Shown in pieces: positions 7,412 through 15,214 of a stretch of DNA of 15,707 nucleotides. Numbering within the stretch: the first letter of the stretch is position 1; the number at the start of each line of letters is the position of its first letter. The stretch covers positions 1-15,707 of the forward strand of contig CAMBHX010000027.1 of assembly GCA_945867285.1 (NCBI GenBank). The letters are read 5' to 3'. Origin of the DNA: Sulfuricurvum sp. IAE1 (GTDB lineage Bacteria; Campylobacterota; Campylobacteria; Campylobacterales; Sulfurimonadaceae). A model generated the notes under the pieces. The model was not told where the DNA came from. It made no database searches and saw nothing but the letters and a program-made list of their open reading frames with translations. The translations under genes were made by a program, and so were the position numbers.

Positions 7412-8042
7412 TTCTCAAACCTCTGATTTTACACTCTATCATCGTCCTAAAAATCGCAATACCTATATCACCATTTCCAAAGAGGGTGTTGTAACGGTTC
7501 GCTCTCCCCACAAAGATATCAACAAACTTCGTACAATTTTAAGAGAGAAAGAAGCTTGGATCAACACACACATTCAAAAAGTCAATTCTCTTCCTATTTT
7601 AAAACATAATGTGGGGAAAAACATCCTCTTTAGAGGTGATATTGTTGGGCTTGACACCCTGAGTGTTTTGAGTAAAAAGATAAAAAGTGACACAAAAGAT
7701 ACTGATATTATTAAATATTATCATCAATTTTACAAAAATGAAGCACTTTTTACGCTTCCCTCACGCATTACTTATTATTCCAAAAAAATGGGGTGTGAGC
7801 CTTCAGAGATTCGGTACAAAAAAATGATACGACGATGGGGGAGTTGTAGCAGTAGCGGTGTCGTAACGTTTAACACACTTATGATGCAGCTTTCTTATGA
7901 GCATATTGATTATATCATTGTCCATGAACTAGCACATCTAAAACATATGAATCACTCGCGCGAATTTCATGGATTTGTAAAAGGCATTCTAAGCAATGAA
8001 AAACAATTACGCCAAGAACTCAAAAATATACATATTGGTTAA
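7404..8042 (+). CDS. YgjP/DUF45-type zinc metallopeptidase
   Basis: This is a 212-residue protein of the YgjP-like M48-related peptidase family. The family signature is RRWGSCSSSG (143-152), followed by the zinc motif HELAH (His174, Glu175, His178), then a third ligand region HSREFHG (His184 or His189). The N-terminal half (SKEGVVTVRSP) resembles the strand-rich part found in YgjP relatives. There is no signal peptide or membrane segment, so a cytoplasmic place is likely. The biological substrate of this family is not well defined; in other bacteria it is often next to restriction systems, but here it is next to queC. The ATG at 7404 lies 8 bp inside queC. Its TAA shares bases with the stop of the convergent gene. 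Confidence 0.9.
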   Translation: MFNSQTSDFTLYHRPKNRNTYITISKEGVVTVRSPHKDINKLRTILREKEAWINTHIQKVNSLPILKHNVGKNILFRGDIVGLDTLSVLSKKIKSDTKDTDIIKYYHQFYKNEALFTLPSRITYYSKKMGCEPSEIRYKKMIRRWGSCSSSGVVTFNTLMMQLSYEHIDYIIVHELAHLKHMNHSREFHGFVKGILSNEKQLRQELKNIHIG

Positions 8043-9043
8043 AACTCAAATCCAAGTTGCGTCATGGATGATCGTGCAGGATTTAGGATCGATTTGTCTG
8101 CGCCTGCAACCAATGCAAAATGAAAATCGTTTGTTTGAAGCAATACCAAAATCTCTTCAATATAGCGGTAAAATAAAATGCTTTCAATACCAATAGTGAG
8201 ACTTGATTTCATCGTTTCGGGGAGAATATAGAGGGTTTTGGACCATGAAGCCTGTTGACGTAAAAAGTCGATTTGTTCATCGATAAATTCAAGTAGCGGT
8301 TCAAAAATCACCACACAATCACTGCTGCCAAACTCTTTTTCCTCTAAACGTCTATTTGTAAATACAGGGGTAAAGTGTCCCATTTTACTAAAGTTTTTAA
8401 GCTGGAATGGTATACGCATGAATGTGTAGAAAAAAAGAAGATGTTCTAAATAGGGGATAAAAAATGGTGACAGCATCTGACGCTCATAAAAAGTGTTATT
8501 ATGGATAAAAGAAGTCTCAAACAATGTTTGTTCGATGATAGTAATGGTGGCTTCTTGTGCTCGAATGAGTTGATCGACTTGGATAAACAGCTCTGTGTCT
8601 GTAAGAGCAGGTGAGAATAAAACTATCGATTTTTTCTCTAGGCCCCACAGTTTTTCCCAGATCTGTACCATTGTCCCCTCAACAGCACAAAAATTGTCTG
8701 GAGTTTGTATGAAATTTGCCAAATGCAAGGTTATGGGATCGCACGCATAGACTTGTAGATCTTTATCTAGTAAGTAAAATCGTAAAAGACGCTTGAGAGC
8801 CTCATCAATATTCTCTACTTGGATCCATGCGACTTCACTGTCACCCATTTGCGTAGGCTTATCAAAAAGAATTCCATACGCACCACTCTCTAAAGCAAGC
8901 TTGACATCACGTGGGTCATAGGCGATAAAAATAGATCCTCGTTTGACTTTTGAAACCTCAAAAGCGATAGTTTCAAACACACTTATCATTGGGTTACTGT
9001 GCAGCATCCCTTTCGTAAGTGCGAGGATATTCTCTAGTCTCAT
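8039..9043 (-). CDS. Hypothetical protein resembling the Mur ligase N-terminal domain
   Basis: I cannot name this 334-residue protein. Residues about 24-90 (AFEVSKVKRGSIFIAYDP, then GAYGILFDKP, then IQVENIDEALKRLLRFYL) look like domain 1 of MurE/MurF, which recognises the UDP-sugar end of the substrate. Directly after this, where a Mur ligase would carry its GTxGKT ATP loop, the sequence reads QVYACDPITLHLANFI. No P-loop is visible in the protein, so it cannot be an ordinary ligase. The rest has alternating strands and helices. The gene starts 4 bp inside the end of metG (ATGA) and is therefore probably co-translated with it; C. jejuni has an unnamed gene in the same place, as I recall. A regulatory or binding protein of the cell wall pathway is one guess. 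Confidence 0.75.
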   Translation of the reverse strand: MRLENILALTKGMLHSNPMISVFETIAFEVSKVKRGSIFIAYDPRDVKLALESGAYGILFDKPTQMGDSEVAWIQVENIDEALKRLLRFYLLDKDLQVYACDPITLHLANFIQTPDNFCAVEGTMVQIWEKLWGLEKKSIVLFSPALTDTELFIQVDQLIRAQEATITIIEQTLFETSFIHNNTFYERQMLSPFFIPYLEHLLFFYTFMRIPFQLKNFSKMGHFTPVFTNRRLEEKEFGSSDCVVIFEPLLEFIDEQIDFLRQQASWSKTLYILPETMKSSLTIGIESILFYRYIEEILVLLQTNDFHFALVAGADKSILNPARSSMTQLGFEF

Positions 9044-10995
9044 CCAATGCTACTTCCAGCAATACGTGATTTCTCAGGACGTATGAGACACAACCCATCA
9101 ATATCTTTAGCAGCTAGTAACATCCCCTCAGAAAGCATCCCCATAAGTTTAGCAGGTTTGAGATTGGCTACGACACACACTTGTGTCCCAACTAGTGATG
9201 CAGCACTGTAATACTCACGAATCCCGGCAATAATCTGTCGTGGATACTCTTCACCTACGTCAACATGAAGTTTGAGTAGTTTGGTACTTTTTGGGACTTC
9301 CATCGCCGCCAAGACGGTTCCAATTTTAAGAGAGGTTTGGAAAAACTGATCGATAGTTATAAGACCATCTTCTCCCACAGTTGTCTCTTTTTTATCAATC
9401 ATTTCAACCACTACACTCACAGCTGGTGCAGTCTCATTTTCGAGCATAGCCTTTGGAGCTTCATCCATGAGTGGCTCATCGATACGAGGAAAAAGAGGTG
9501 GGACTTTTTTGATATCAAACGTTTCAAGGAGATTGTTAGCGATAATAAGAGTGTTGTAACTAGCCGTAGTAATCTCAAATCCAAGTGCATCGGCGACAAT
9601 AGCAGTTGTTTTGGGCATGATTGAATGTAGCATCACGGATGCTTTGGCTAACAAATTGGCGATAAGTGCAACCGTAGCCAGTGCTTCATCCGTTTTCCCC
9701 TCTTTGATTTTGATCCATGGCGCATGTTCTTCGATAGCTTTGTTTCCGATAGAAAAAATCTTCCAGAGTTCTTCGAGATAACGATGCAATTGAAGATCAT
9801 ACATAAATGCAGGGAGCGTAGAAATAATGGCATGAGCATCATTGATCTCTTTAGAGTGATACTTGAGGACATCAACACTATCAATACAAAAATCAGAATA
9901 CTTCTCAGACATTCCGATAGTGCGATTTAGGAGATTACCCAAATCATTACTCAAATCAGAGTTCATACGATCAATGAGCGCACGTTGAGAAAAGTCTCCA
10001 TCTTGTCCAAATGGGACTTCACGCATCATAAAATAGCGGAAGTTTTCAACCCCGTAATGCTTGGCTACCTCTCTAGGGTCAACAACGTTGCCTTTGGACT
10101 TGGACATTTTTTCGCCATCTCTCGTCCACCAGCCATGCGCTCCGATACGTTTTGGCAATGGCAAATCCAAACTCATCAAAAATGCAGGCCAATAGATAGC
10201 ATGGAAACGTAAAATATCTTTACCGACCAGTTGGGTCGATGCGGGCCAAAAATCCATCAGTTTACCATCATTACCATAACCCAATGCCGTGATATAGTTC
10301 ATGAGAGCATCTAGCCATACATACATAACATGTTTAGGATCGTTGAGTGAGTCTGGCATATGAACCCCCCAACTAAAGCTCGTACGAGTAACAGAGAGGT
10401 CATGCAATCCTCCACGTACAAAACTGATCACTTCATTACGGCGTGATTTTGGGAGGATGAAATCGGTATGTTCCTCATAATATTGGAGTAATGGTTGCTC
10501 ATATTTACTCAAACGAAAAAAGTAACTCTCTTCTTTAACGATGGTAGTAGCACGTCCACAGTCAGGACACCCACCTCCATCGACGAGCTGAGATTCAGGG
10601 AAAAAAGTCTCACAACTCACACAATAGTTACCCTCATAAAAATCTTTATAAATATCCCCTTTTTCGACCATTTTGGCAAATGCGGCTTGAACACCACTTT
10701 TGTGCTTTTCATCGGTTGTACGGATAAATTGATCATAGCTTATATCAAACTCATCCCACAGGTTTTTAAACGTAGCGCTGATCTCATCGGCAAACTGTAA
10801 TGTTGGCTTACCCTGTTTAGCGGCTGCTTCCTCTATTTTTTGACCGTGCTCATCCGTACCTGTGAGCAAGTAAGTTTCATCCCCAACCAAACGGGCTGAC
10901 CGAGCGAGAGTATCGGCGATGAAAGTTGTGTACGCATGACCAATATGGGCTTCACCATTGACATAATAGATGGGAGTAGTGATATAGTTTTTCAT
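9040..10995 (-). CDS. metG: Methionyl-tRNA synthetase
   Basis: MetG charges tRNA(Met) with methionine, in both initiator and elongator forms. The 651-residue protein is full length. It has the class I motifs HIGH (17-20) and KMSKSKGN (296-303), a zinc knuckle with Cys125, Cys128, Cys143 and Cys146, and WLDALMNYITALGY (227-240) for substrate binding. The C-terminal part (about 545-651: LKIGTVLAAMEVPKSTKLL, then VANLKPAKLMGMLSEGM) is the Trbp111-like tRNA-binding and dimerisation domain. The start has AAGGA 5 bp upstream (11001-11005). An acidic linker of about 40 residues joins the synthetase core to the tRNA-binding domain. It heads a two-gene unit with the Mur-like protein. Confidence 0.97.
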   Translation of the reverse strand: MKNYITTPIYYVNGEAHIGHAYTTFIADTLARSARLVGDETYLLTGTDEHGQKIEEAAAKQGKPTLQFADEISATFKNLWDEFDISYDQFIRTTDEKHKSGVQAAFAKMVEKGDIYKDFYEGNYCVSCETFFPESQLVDGGGCPDCGRATTIVKEESYFFRLSKYEQPLLQYYEEHTDFILPKSRRNEVISFVRGGLHDLSVTRTSFSWGVHMPDSLNDPKHVMYVWLDALMNYITALGYGNDGKLMDFWPASTQLVGKDILRFHAIYWPAFLMSLDLPLPKRIGAHGWWTRDGEKMSKSKGNVVDPREVAKHYGVENFRYFMMREVPFGQDGDFSQRALIDRMNSDLSNDLGNLLNRTIGMSEKYSDFCIDSVDVLKYHSKEINDAHAIISTLPAFMYDLQLHRYLEELWKIFSIGNKAIEEHAPWIKIKEGKTDEALATVALIANLLAKASVMLHSIMPKTTAIVADALGFEITTASYNTLIIANNLLETFDIKKVPPLFPRIDEPLMDEAPKAMLENETAPAVSVVVEMIDKKETTVGEDGLITIDQFFQTSLKIGTVLAAMEVPKSTKLLKLHVDVGEEYPRQIIAGIREYYSAASLVGTQVCVVANLKPAKLMGMLSEGMLLAAKDIDGLCLIRPEKSRIAGSSIG

Positions 10996-11137
10996 AAGTT
11001 TCCTTGAACAAAATTACCTAATAGTATAATAGTAGTATTTTATCGGGTGTTACATTTGAAAGAATTGAAAAGGCACCTATATGAGCATTATTGATTACTG
11101 TTGACAGATTACATATCTATTATTATCAATATCGACT
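10996..11137 (-). promoter_or_regulatory. Short intergenic region upstream of metG with a possible promoter
   Basis: This AT-rich gap carries the metG ribosome site (AAGGA on the minus strand, 11001-11005) and a possible -10 box TATACT (11023-11028), with no convincing -35 element. Promoters in this phylum often lack a -35 box, so the -10 alone is weak support. The end of the sensor kinase gene lies at the other side; no stem-loop with a T run is visible for it, so read-through into metG is possible. Confidence 0.4.
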
Positions 11138-13249
11138 TTACTTAGGCAAAGGAAGTGTAATTCGTATACATGTACCTATATTCATAGAAGTCTCAAGTTC
11201 AACTCGTCCATGAAGAGCGATAACAGCCTCATACACCGCAGACATCCCTATTCCTCGTCCTGAATAGTCAGAAGTATTATCTTTTGATGAAAGTCCATCA
11301 CAAAAAATCAATTCATCTAGCGTCATGAAAGTCGTATTTATCCCAATTTTTTTAGATGCTTGTTCTCTTAATTGTCTCTCATCGATCCCTCTTCCATCAT
11401 CACATATTGACACAATAAAAACATCACCCTCTTTTTGAATCTCACATTGAATTACTCCATATTCATCTTTACCAATTTCTAAACGCTCCTCAGGCAACTC
11501 TATACCATGATCAATAGCATTTCGAATCAGATGACCTAATGAACGGATGAAATATTTATATTTATCTATGGGAACTAAAATGTCTTCTCCATGAAGTTGA
11601 ATAGGGAGAATTAATTTTTCAAGGTTATGTGATATCCGTTCAACAAGAGGATTAAAATTTTCTAATACTGAAAACAAAGAAATAGAACGAAGATGCAACA
11701 GTTGATATAAACGTTCACGTGTTTTATCATCTTGATCAGAACATAAAAGCTTTTCCTCGACAAGATTTTCAATAAGTTCGGCAAAATCTGGAGTAAGAAT
11801 AATAAACCCTTGTTGCAGAATAAAAGATTCTCCAAAAAGCTCCGTCAATAGTCTCATATCATGATTAAGGACTTTCAAAAATGGTGCCATAAAAATTTGA
11901 TCTATAATCGTATTATCAATTAGTCCATCACCTTCGAGCATCTCCTGAAGCTGAGTTTCTACAATATGAAGCATCTTAGGTAACCGATAAAATCCAAGCT
12001 GCGAAAAAGAGCCTTTATAAGTATGAATTAGACGATATAGTTGATGAACATGACCACCTTTCCATGCCAAAGAGCCTTCTTCCACAAAATTTTTAAAATC
12101 TTGAATATTAGAAAAAAACTCTCCACTTCTCGTAACTGCAGAAACAATCATCTGTATGTTAAGACTATCTTGATGATGCTTAAGTGCCAGCTGTTTCTCT
12201 TCTGTAATATCATTGAGCACCCCCATAATTTTATGATCCACTAGTAAATATCGGGCGCTGAAACAACGACCATCATGTTCAAATTCATTCGGTAATAACG
12301 ATAAATAAAGTTCTACACGAGAAGAATCTTCATCATCCTCTAGTGCATCTTGAGAACACATTATAAATCGTTTTTTTAATTTAGGATCCATAACAAGAAG
12401 TTCATCAATACGATATCCATCGGGTATAAATCCTACAAAATCAATGAATGCTTTGCTGTAGACTAAGTCGATCATCATATCTTTGTCATAAGAGAAAAAA
12501 GCCTCTCCGGAATTATCAAGTAATAATGCAATTTGATTAGTCTTTGCTTCAAGTTCTTTTGTTCGTTCAGAAACTTTTTCCTCCAATTTCGTATTAACAG
12601 AACTCAATTCTTCACGCTGGGCTTCTACAATTTTAATATTCTCTTCTGCTCGAAGCTGATGTTTATACGCTTCTAATATTGTGTTATGTATTTTGCTACC
12701 GGTAATCGATACATATGCCATGTAGATAATAATTAAAATATACGAATATCCCCCTTGCTGATAGAGCATAAATGCCATCGGATATAGCATTCCAATTTGA
12801 AAAGGAATTAAAAATTTTTTGTAGCTAGCTAACGCTGTTGCACCACATCCAGTAATCATAACAATAAAAAAAACCAATATAATTTGGTAATCCAGCTGTT
12901 TAGGAAAAAAATGAAATACAAATAGATTCCAAACAACGACAACAGCCGCAGTTAAAAGAAAAAACCGCCAAAACCACTCTTTATACGAGTGTTTATGTTT
13001 ATTAACTTTATAATAAAATGCATCTCCAATTTTGAATCCATACACTAACAATGCAAAAAAATACCAAGAGAGAATAGTAGCTGTATCATTGAGAGGATAA
13101 AAAATAAGAACTATAGCTGTAGACATTGCAATCAATTTAAAAATAGAGACAAAAACTTCCGAATACGCAATATTGATAAGATGCTTTTTAAGTAAGTCGA
13201 AATGTTCCTCATCCTTTAATCCGATTACTTCAAAACTATTTGAAAACAT
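11138..13249 (-). CDS. Membrane-bound CheA-like sensor histidine kinase with Hpt and PAS-like regions
   Basis: This 703-residue protein has, in order: a short cytoplasmic start; about six membrane segments (roughly residues 33-50, 58-72, 94-112, 120-140, 147-162 and 168-184); a helical, probably coiled-coil linker (190-240); a PAS-like region (about 240-350, NSGEAFFSYDKD to GVLNDITEEKQ); an Hpt-like bundle with LIHTYKGSFSQLGF (407-420), whose His409 is the likely phosphate site; a helical stretch (485-550); and a CheA-type ATPase (about 560-703) with N-box HLIRNAIDHGIE, DDGRGID and SGRGIGM. It ends at LPLPK directly after the ATPase, so no CheW-binding domain follows. No response regulator is adjacent. 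A good AAAGGA (13255-13260) precedes the ATG. By eye it is more AT-rich than metG or fbp. The signal is unknown. Confidence 0.85.
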   Translation of the reverse strand: MFSNSFEVIGLKDEEHFDLLKKHLINIAYSEVFVSIFKLIAMSTAIVLIFYPLNDTATILSWYFFALLVYGFKIGDAFYYKVNKHKHSYKEWFWRFFLLTAAVVVVWNLFVFHFFPKQLDYQIILVFFIVMITGCGATALASYKKFLIPFQIGMLYPMAFMLYQQGGYSYILIIIYMAYVSITGSKIHNTILEAYKHQLRAEENIKIVEAQREELSSVNTKLEEKVSERTKELEAKTNQIALLLDNSGEAFFSYDKDMMIDLVYSKAFIDFVGFIPDGYRIDELLVMDPKLKKRFIMCSQDALEDDEDSSRVELYLSLLPNEFEHDGRCFSARYLLVDHKIMGVLNDITEEKQLALKHHQDSLNIQMIVSAVTRSGEFFSNIQDFKNFVEEGSLAWKGGHVHQLYRLIHTYKGSFSQLGFYRLPKMLHIVETQLQEMLEGDGLIDNTIIDQIFMAPFLKVLNHDMRLLTELFGESFILQQGFIILTPDFAELIENLVEEKLLCSDQDDKTRERLYQLLHLRSISLFSVLENFNPLVERISHNLEKLILPIQLHGEDILVPIDKYKYFIRSLGHLIRNAIDHGIELPEERLEIGKDEYGVIQCEIQKEGDVFIVSICDDGRGIDERQLREQASKKIGINTTFMTLDELIFCDGLSSKDNTSDYSGRGIGMSAVYEAVIALHGRVELETSMNIGTCIRITLPLPK

Positions 13250-13570
13250 AAAAATCCTTTTAAAAAAAAGTTATTTTAAATTTGTAGAAATTCTAATGAA
13301 AATTTATCAGAGGGTATTAAAAATTCTTTGTAAATCTACTTAAGGATATCAACTACTCAAACAAAAAACTCTATGATAAGTATTTTAGCGACCCTCTATA
13401 AAAACTCAATATAAAAAATGAATGACGATAGTCCCATTATAATGCTTTACCCGTGCTCTAGTGTACACGATTCACAAGTTACGATCATAATGTCGTGTAA
13501 AGCAATATGAAAAAAAATATTTTTTAGAAAAAGGGGTGTGATAGAATAAAACTATGACGTTAATAAAGAG
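13250..13570. other. 321-bp gap without a convincing gene, probably regulatory
   Basis: This very AT-rich stretch lies between the sensor kinase and the small Cys-rich protein gene. It holds the kinase ribosome site (13255-13260, minus), inverted repeats at 13443-13504, the sequence ATTATAAT at 13436-13443 that could serve as a -10 box on either strand, and an AT-only palindrome near 13511-13525. I see no clear -35 element. The kinase, with its own ribosome site and over 300 bp upstream, is probably transcribed from here. The one small frame in it (30 codons at 13418, plus strand) has no ribosome site and was not accepted. Confidence 0.5.
13443..13504. repeat. Nested inverted repeats in the kinase upstream gap
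   Basis: TGCTTTAC (13443-13450) is matched by its exact reverse complement GTAAAGCA (13497-13504). Inside, TACACGA (13464-13470) is matched by TCGTGTA (13493-13499), which shares bases with the outer right arm, so the two pairings compete. A perfect palindrome GTGTACAC lies at 13461-13468. The region could be an operator, a structured leader RNA, or an old recombination site. The loop is long (46 bases), so a simple terminator is unlikely. Confidence 0.45.
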
Positions 13571-13771
13571 CTAAAAATCAAATCCGCCTGTAGAGCCTTT
13601 TGACATGCTCTCGTAGACGCTTCGAACATAGAGGGTACGTATAGGACAACCGATAATCTCAGGGCACTTCAAACAGCTATCCAAGCCTTTAGATTCTTGA
13701 CACTCTTGGAGGGTTTGCTTGGACGAGTCAAGCTTCTCCTCGTAAACTCCCTTAGTTTCGTCCATAAACAT
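13571..13771 (-). CDS. Small conserved Cys-rich protein downstream of fbp
   Basis: This 66-residue protein has no family name known to me. Residues 1-22 are charged and helical. Then come Cys24, Cys33, Cys36 and Cys42 in the pattern CxxC followed by five residues and Cys (DSCLKCPEIIGC), which could hold a metal or form disulfides. A C-terminal part, RTLYVRSVYESMSKGSTGGFDF, has the conserved look I recall from small Campylobacterota proteins next to fbp (the Cj0839c position). The start is ATG at 13771, 20 bp inside fbp; ATG at 13765 is also possible and has a GGA 5 bp before it. Co-transcription with fbp is likely from the overlap. Function is unknown. Confidence 0.72.
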   Translation of the reverse strand: MFMDETKGVYEEKLDSSKQTLQECQESKGLDSCLKCPEIIGCPIRTLYVRSVYESMSKGSTGGFDF

Positions 13772-14594
13772 CCAGTACGACGGCTATCTCGTAGCTTGAA
13801 CCAAAAAAACAAGGACTGGTATCATGAACATGAGCAGTGGTTTTGTCTAAAACACGGATTTTTCCATCCATTGCTTGTCCTCCTGCCATCTCAAATATCA
13901 ATGCAAAAGGGAACACTTCAAACAGCTGGCGCAATTTCCCTTCTGGCTTGTCAGCAGCACCCGGATAGCTGAACAATCCACCTCCTTTGAGGAGGATTTG
14001 GTGCAAATCTGGAACCATTCCGCCAGAGTAACGTAAACGATATCCAGTGGCAAAAAAGGAGTCAATCATAGCTTTGTGGTACGGTGCCCAAAACTGTTGA
14101 GTTCCACCTGGTGCCATAATTTTACCCTTAGGTTCTAGATGGATTTGTTTTACATATTCAAATTCACCGTCTTGAAGTAAATAGAGTTTCACTTTTCCCT
14201 CGTGGGCAAAAACAAGTTCTACACGTGGACCATAGACAACATAGCACGCAGCAATAAGTTTTTTGCCCGTAAACGCACCTTCGTAGATCCCAAAGATTGA
14301 ACCAACGCTCAAGTTTACATCTACAAGTGATGAACCATCCAGTGGGTCAAATGCGACAAAAATGCGACCCGATTCATTGAGCACCATAGGCAACTCTTTT
14401 TCTTCGCTGGCGATGGTATGGATACCAGCAACACAACTAAGCTCTTCTTCGATGATCAAATCGCTTTGAATATCCAGCTGAAGCTGTGTCTCTCCTGAGC
14501 TATTTTGTTCTTGAGAGTAGCCTATATCTTTTACATCAATGGCATTTTTGATTCGGATAGCACTTTTTTGTATAGCTTCTAGTATTTCAATCAT
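13752..14594 (-). CDS. fbp: Fructose-1,6-bisphosphatase, class I
   Basis: Fbp removes the 1-phosphate of fructose 1,6-bisphosphate, the committed step of gluconeogenesis, and acts in the Calvin cycle in other autotrophs. The 280-residue protein has the metal site FDPLDGSS with Asp83 and Asp86, the upstream SEE (63-65), and the sugar-phosphate region RLRYSGGMVPDLHQIL. GKLRQLFEVFPFALIFEMAGG and the closing HDTSPCFFGS are also typical of class I. It is somewhat shorter than the E. coli enzyme. The start is ATG at 14594, which overlaps the mobB stop by 4 bp (ATGA) and has AAGGA eight bases upstream. An ATG at 14624 is in frame but lies 34 bp inside mobB with no ribosome site. Confidence 0.95.
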   Translation of the reverse strand: MIEILEAIQKSAIRIKNAIDVKDIGYSQEQNSSGETQLQLDIQSDLIIEEELSCVAGIHTIASEEKELPMVLNESGRIFVAFDPLDGSSLVDVNLSVGSIFGIYEGAFTGKKLIAACYVVYGPRVELVFAHEGKVKLYLLQDGEFEYVKQIHLEPKGKIMAPGGTQQFWAPYHKAMIDSFFATGYRLRYSGGMVPDLHQILLKGGGLFSYPGAADKPEGKLRQLFEVFPFALIFEMAGGQAMDGKIRVLDKTTAHVHDTSPCFFGSSYEIAVVLDVYGRN

Positions 14595-15097
14595 TGTATT
14601 TCCTTGGCATTTTTTAGTATCCACTCGATGACGTCGTCAGCATTATTCAAATCCAAAATATCGATACCAGATGGTGCATCGTAGTGATTCATATCAATAG
14701 TCTCATCGATTGCAAGCGCATTCATATAGGGAAAATAATCAGTATCGATGGAATTACGAAAAATACTGATACGAGGCAAAGGGAGATTTTTTAGCCCTTC
14801 AACCAGCAACACATCAAACTCACCAAAAAGTGCAACAATTTCATCAAGCTCCTTGTGTCGCTGAGAGAAAAAAGTAGTGCGAGTAGGGGAGGTAACCACC
14901 ACTTCAGCACCCGTATCGCTAAATTTATAGCTATCTTTTCCTGGGACATCAAACTGCGCTTTATCTTTTGGATCATTTTTAACGATGGCAACTTCGAGCT
15001 GATGTTCATGGATGAGTTTGCGGGCAACTTTGAGTATCAATGTGGTTTTACCACTATTAGAGGGTCCAGTAAAGGCAACAGCAAGTCGTTTTTTCAA
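14591..15097 (-). CDS. mobB: Molybdopterin-guanine dinucleotide biosynthesis protein MobB
   Basis: MobB is a P-loop GTP-binding protein that assists MobA in making the molybdopterin guanine dinucleotide cofactor used by enzymes such as nitrate and formate oxidoreductases. From a TTG start the protein has 168 residues, the family length. It has the P-loop GPSNSGKTTLI near residues 10-20, then VAIVKNDPKDKAQFDVPGKDSYKFSDTGA in two segments (switch and metal region), and FDVLLVEGLKNLPLPRI, typical of MobB. TTG at 15097 is chosen because AAGGTGA lies 5 bp before it; an ATG at 15115 would start about 6 bases from the likely transcript end. It is followed by fbp with a 4-bp overlap. Confidence 0.93.
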   Translation of the reverse strand: MKKRLAVAFTGPSNSGKTTLILKVARKLIHEHQLEVAIVKNDPKDKAQFDVPGKDSYKFSDTGAEVVVTSPTRTTFFSQRHKELDEIVALFGEFDVLLVEGLKNLPLPRISIFRNSIDTDYFPYMNALAIDETIDMNHYDAPSGIDILDLNNADDVIEWILKNAKEIQ

Positions 15098-15102
15098 ATA
15101 TG

Positions 15103-15109
15103 TCACCTT
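15103..15109 (-). promoter_or_regulatory. Strong ribosome-binding site deciding the mobB TTG start
   Basis: The minus strand reads AAGGTGA at 15109-15103, then five bases, then TTG at 15097-15095. The site fits the 3' end of 16S rRNA very well and sets translation to begin with KKRLAVAFTG rather than at the in-frame ATG at 15115. Confidence 0.75.
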
Positions 15110-15127
15110 AATCATTAAATTAAAGGT

Positions 15128-15133
15128 ATTATA
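15128..15133 (-). promoter_or_regulatory. Likely -10 box for the mobB-fbp-small protein unit
   Basis: A perfect TATAAT on the minus strand lies 31 bp before the TTG start of mobB. No clear -35 element is present at 16-18 bp (TTAACA occurs at about 20 bp). Campylobacterota promoters often lack a recognisable -35 box. The transcript would begin near 15121 and give a leader of about 24 bases holding the ribosome site. Confidence 0.55.
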
Positions 15134-15214
15134 GTCAACTATCATTGAAATTTTGTTAAGAGGACTAAGTAAAAAAGGGTCATATATGGATAGCTTGGTT
15201 TGTTGAATACACAC

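Noticed and set aside
10495..10800. A 101-codon plus-strand frame inside metG
   Set aside because: It is fully antisense to the conserved synthetase region holding the zinc Cys motif and shows no family features.
13418..13510. Small plus-strand frame of 30 codons in the gap upstream of the sensor kinase
   Set aside because: No ribosome site is seen, the composition is that of the surrounding AT-rich gap, and it coincides with the inverted repeats, so coding is not supported.
13511..13525. AT palindrome read as an intrinsic terminator
   Set aside because: It has no G-C stem, so it does not meet the usual form of an intrinsic terminator and may be plain AT-rich sequence.
15098..15214. Upstream extension of mobB to a GTG at 15214
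   Set aside because: The added 39 residues do not match MobB, the likely -10 box lies inside them, and the TTG at 15097 has a near-perfect ribosome site.
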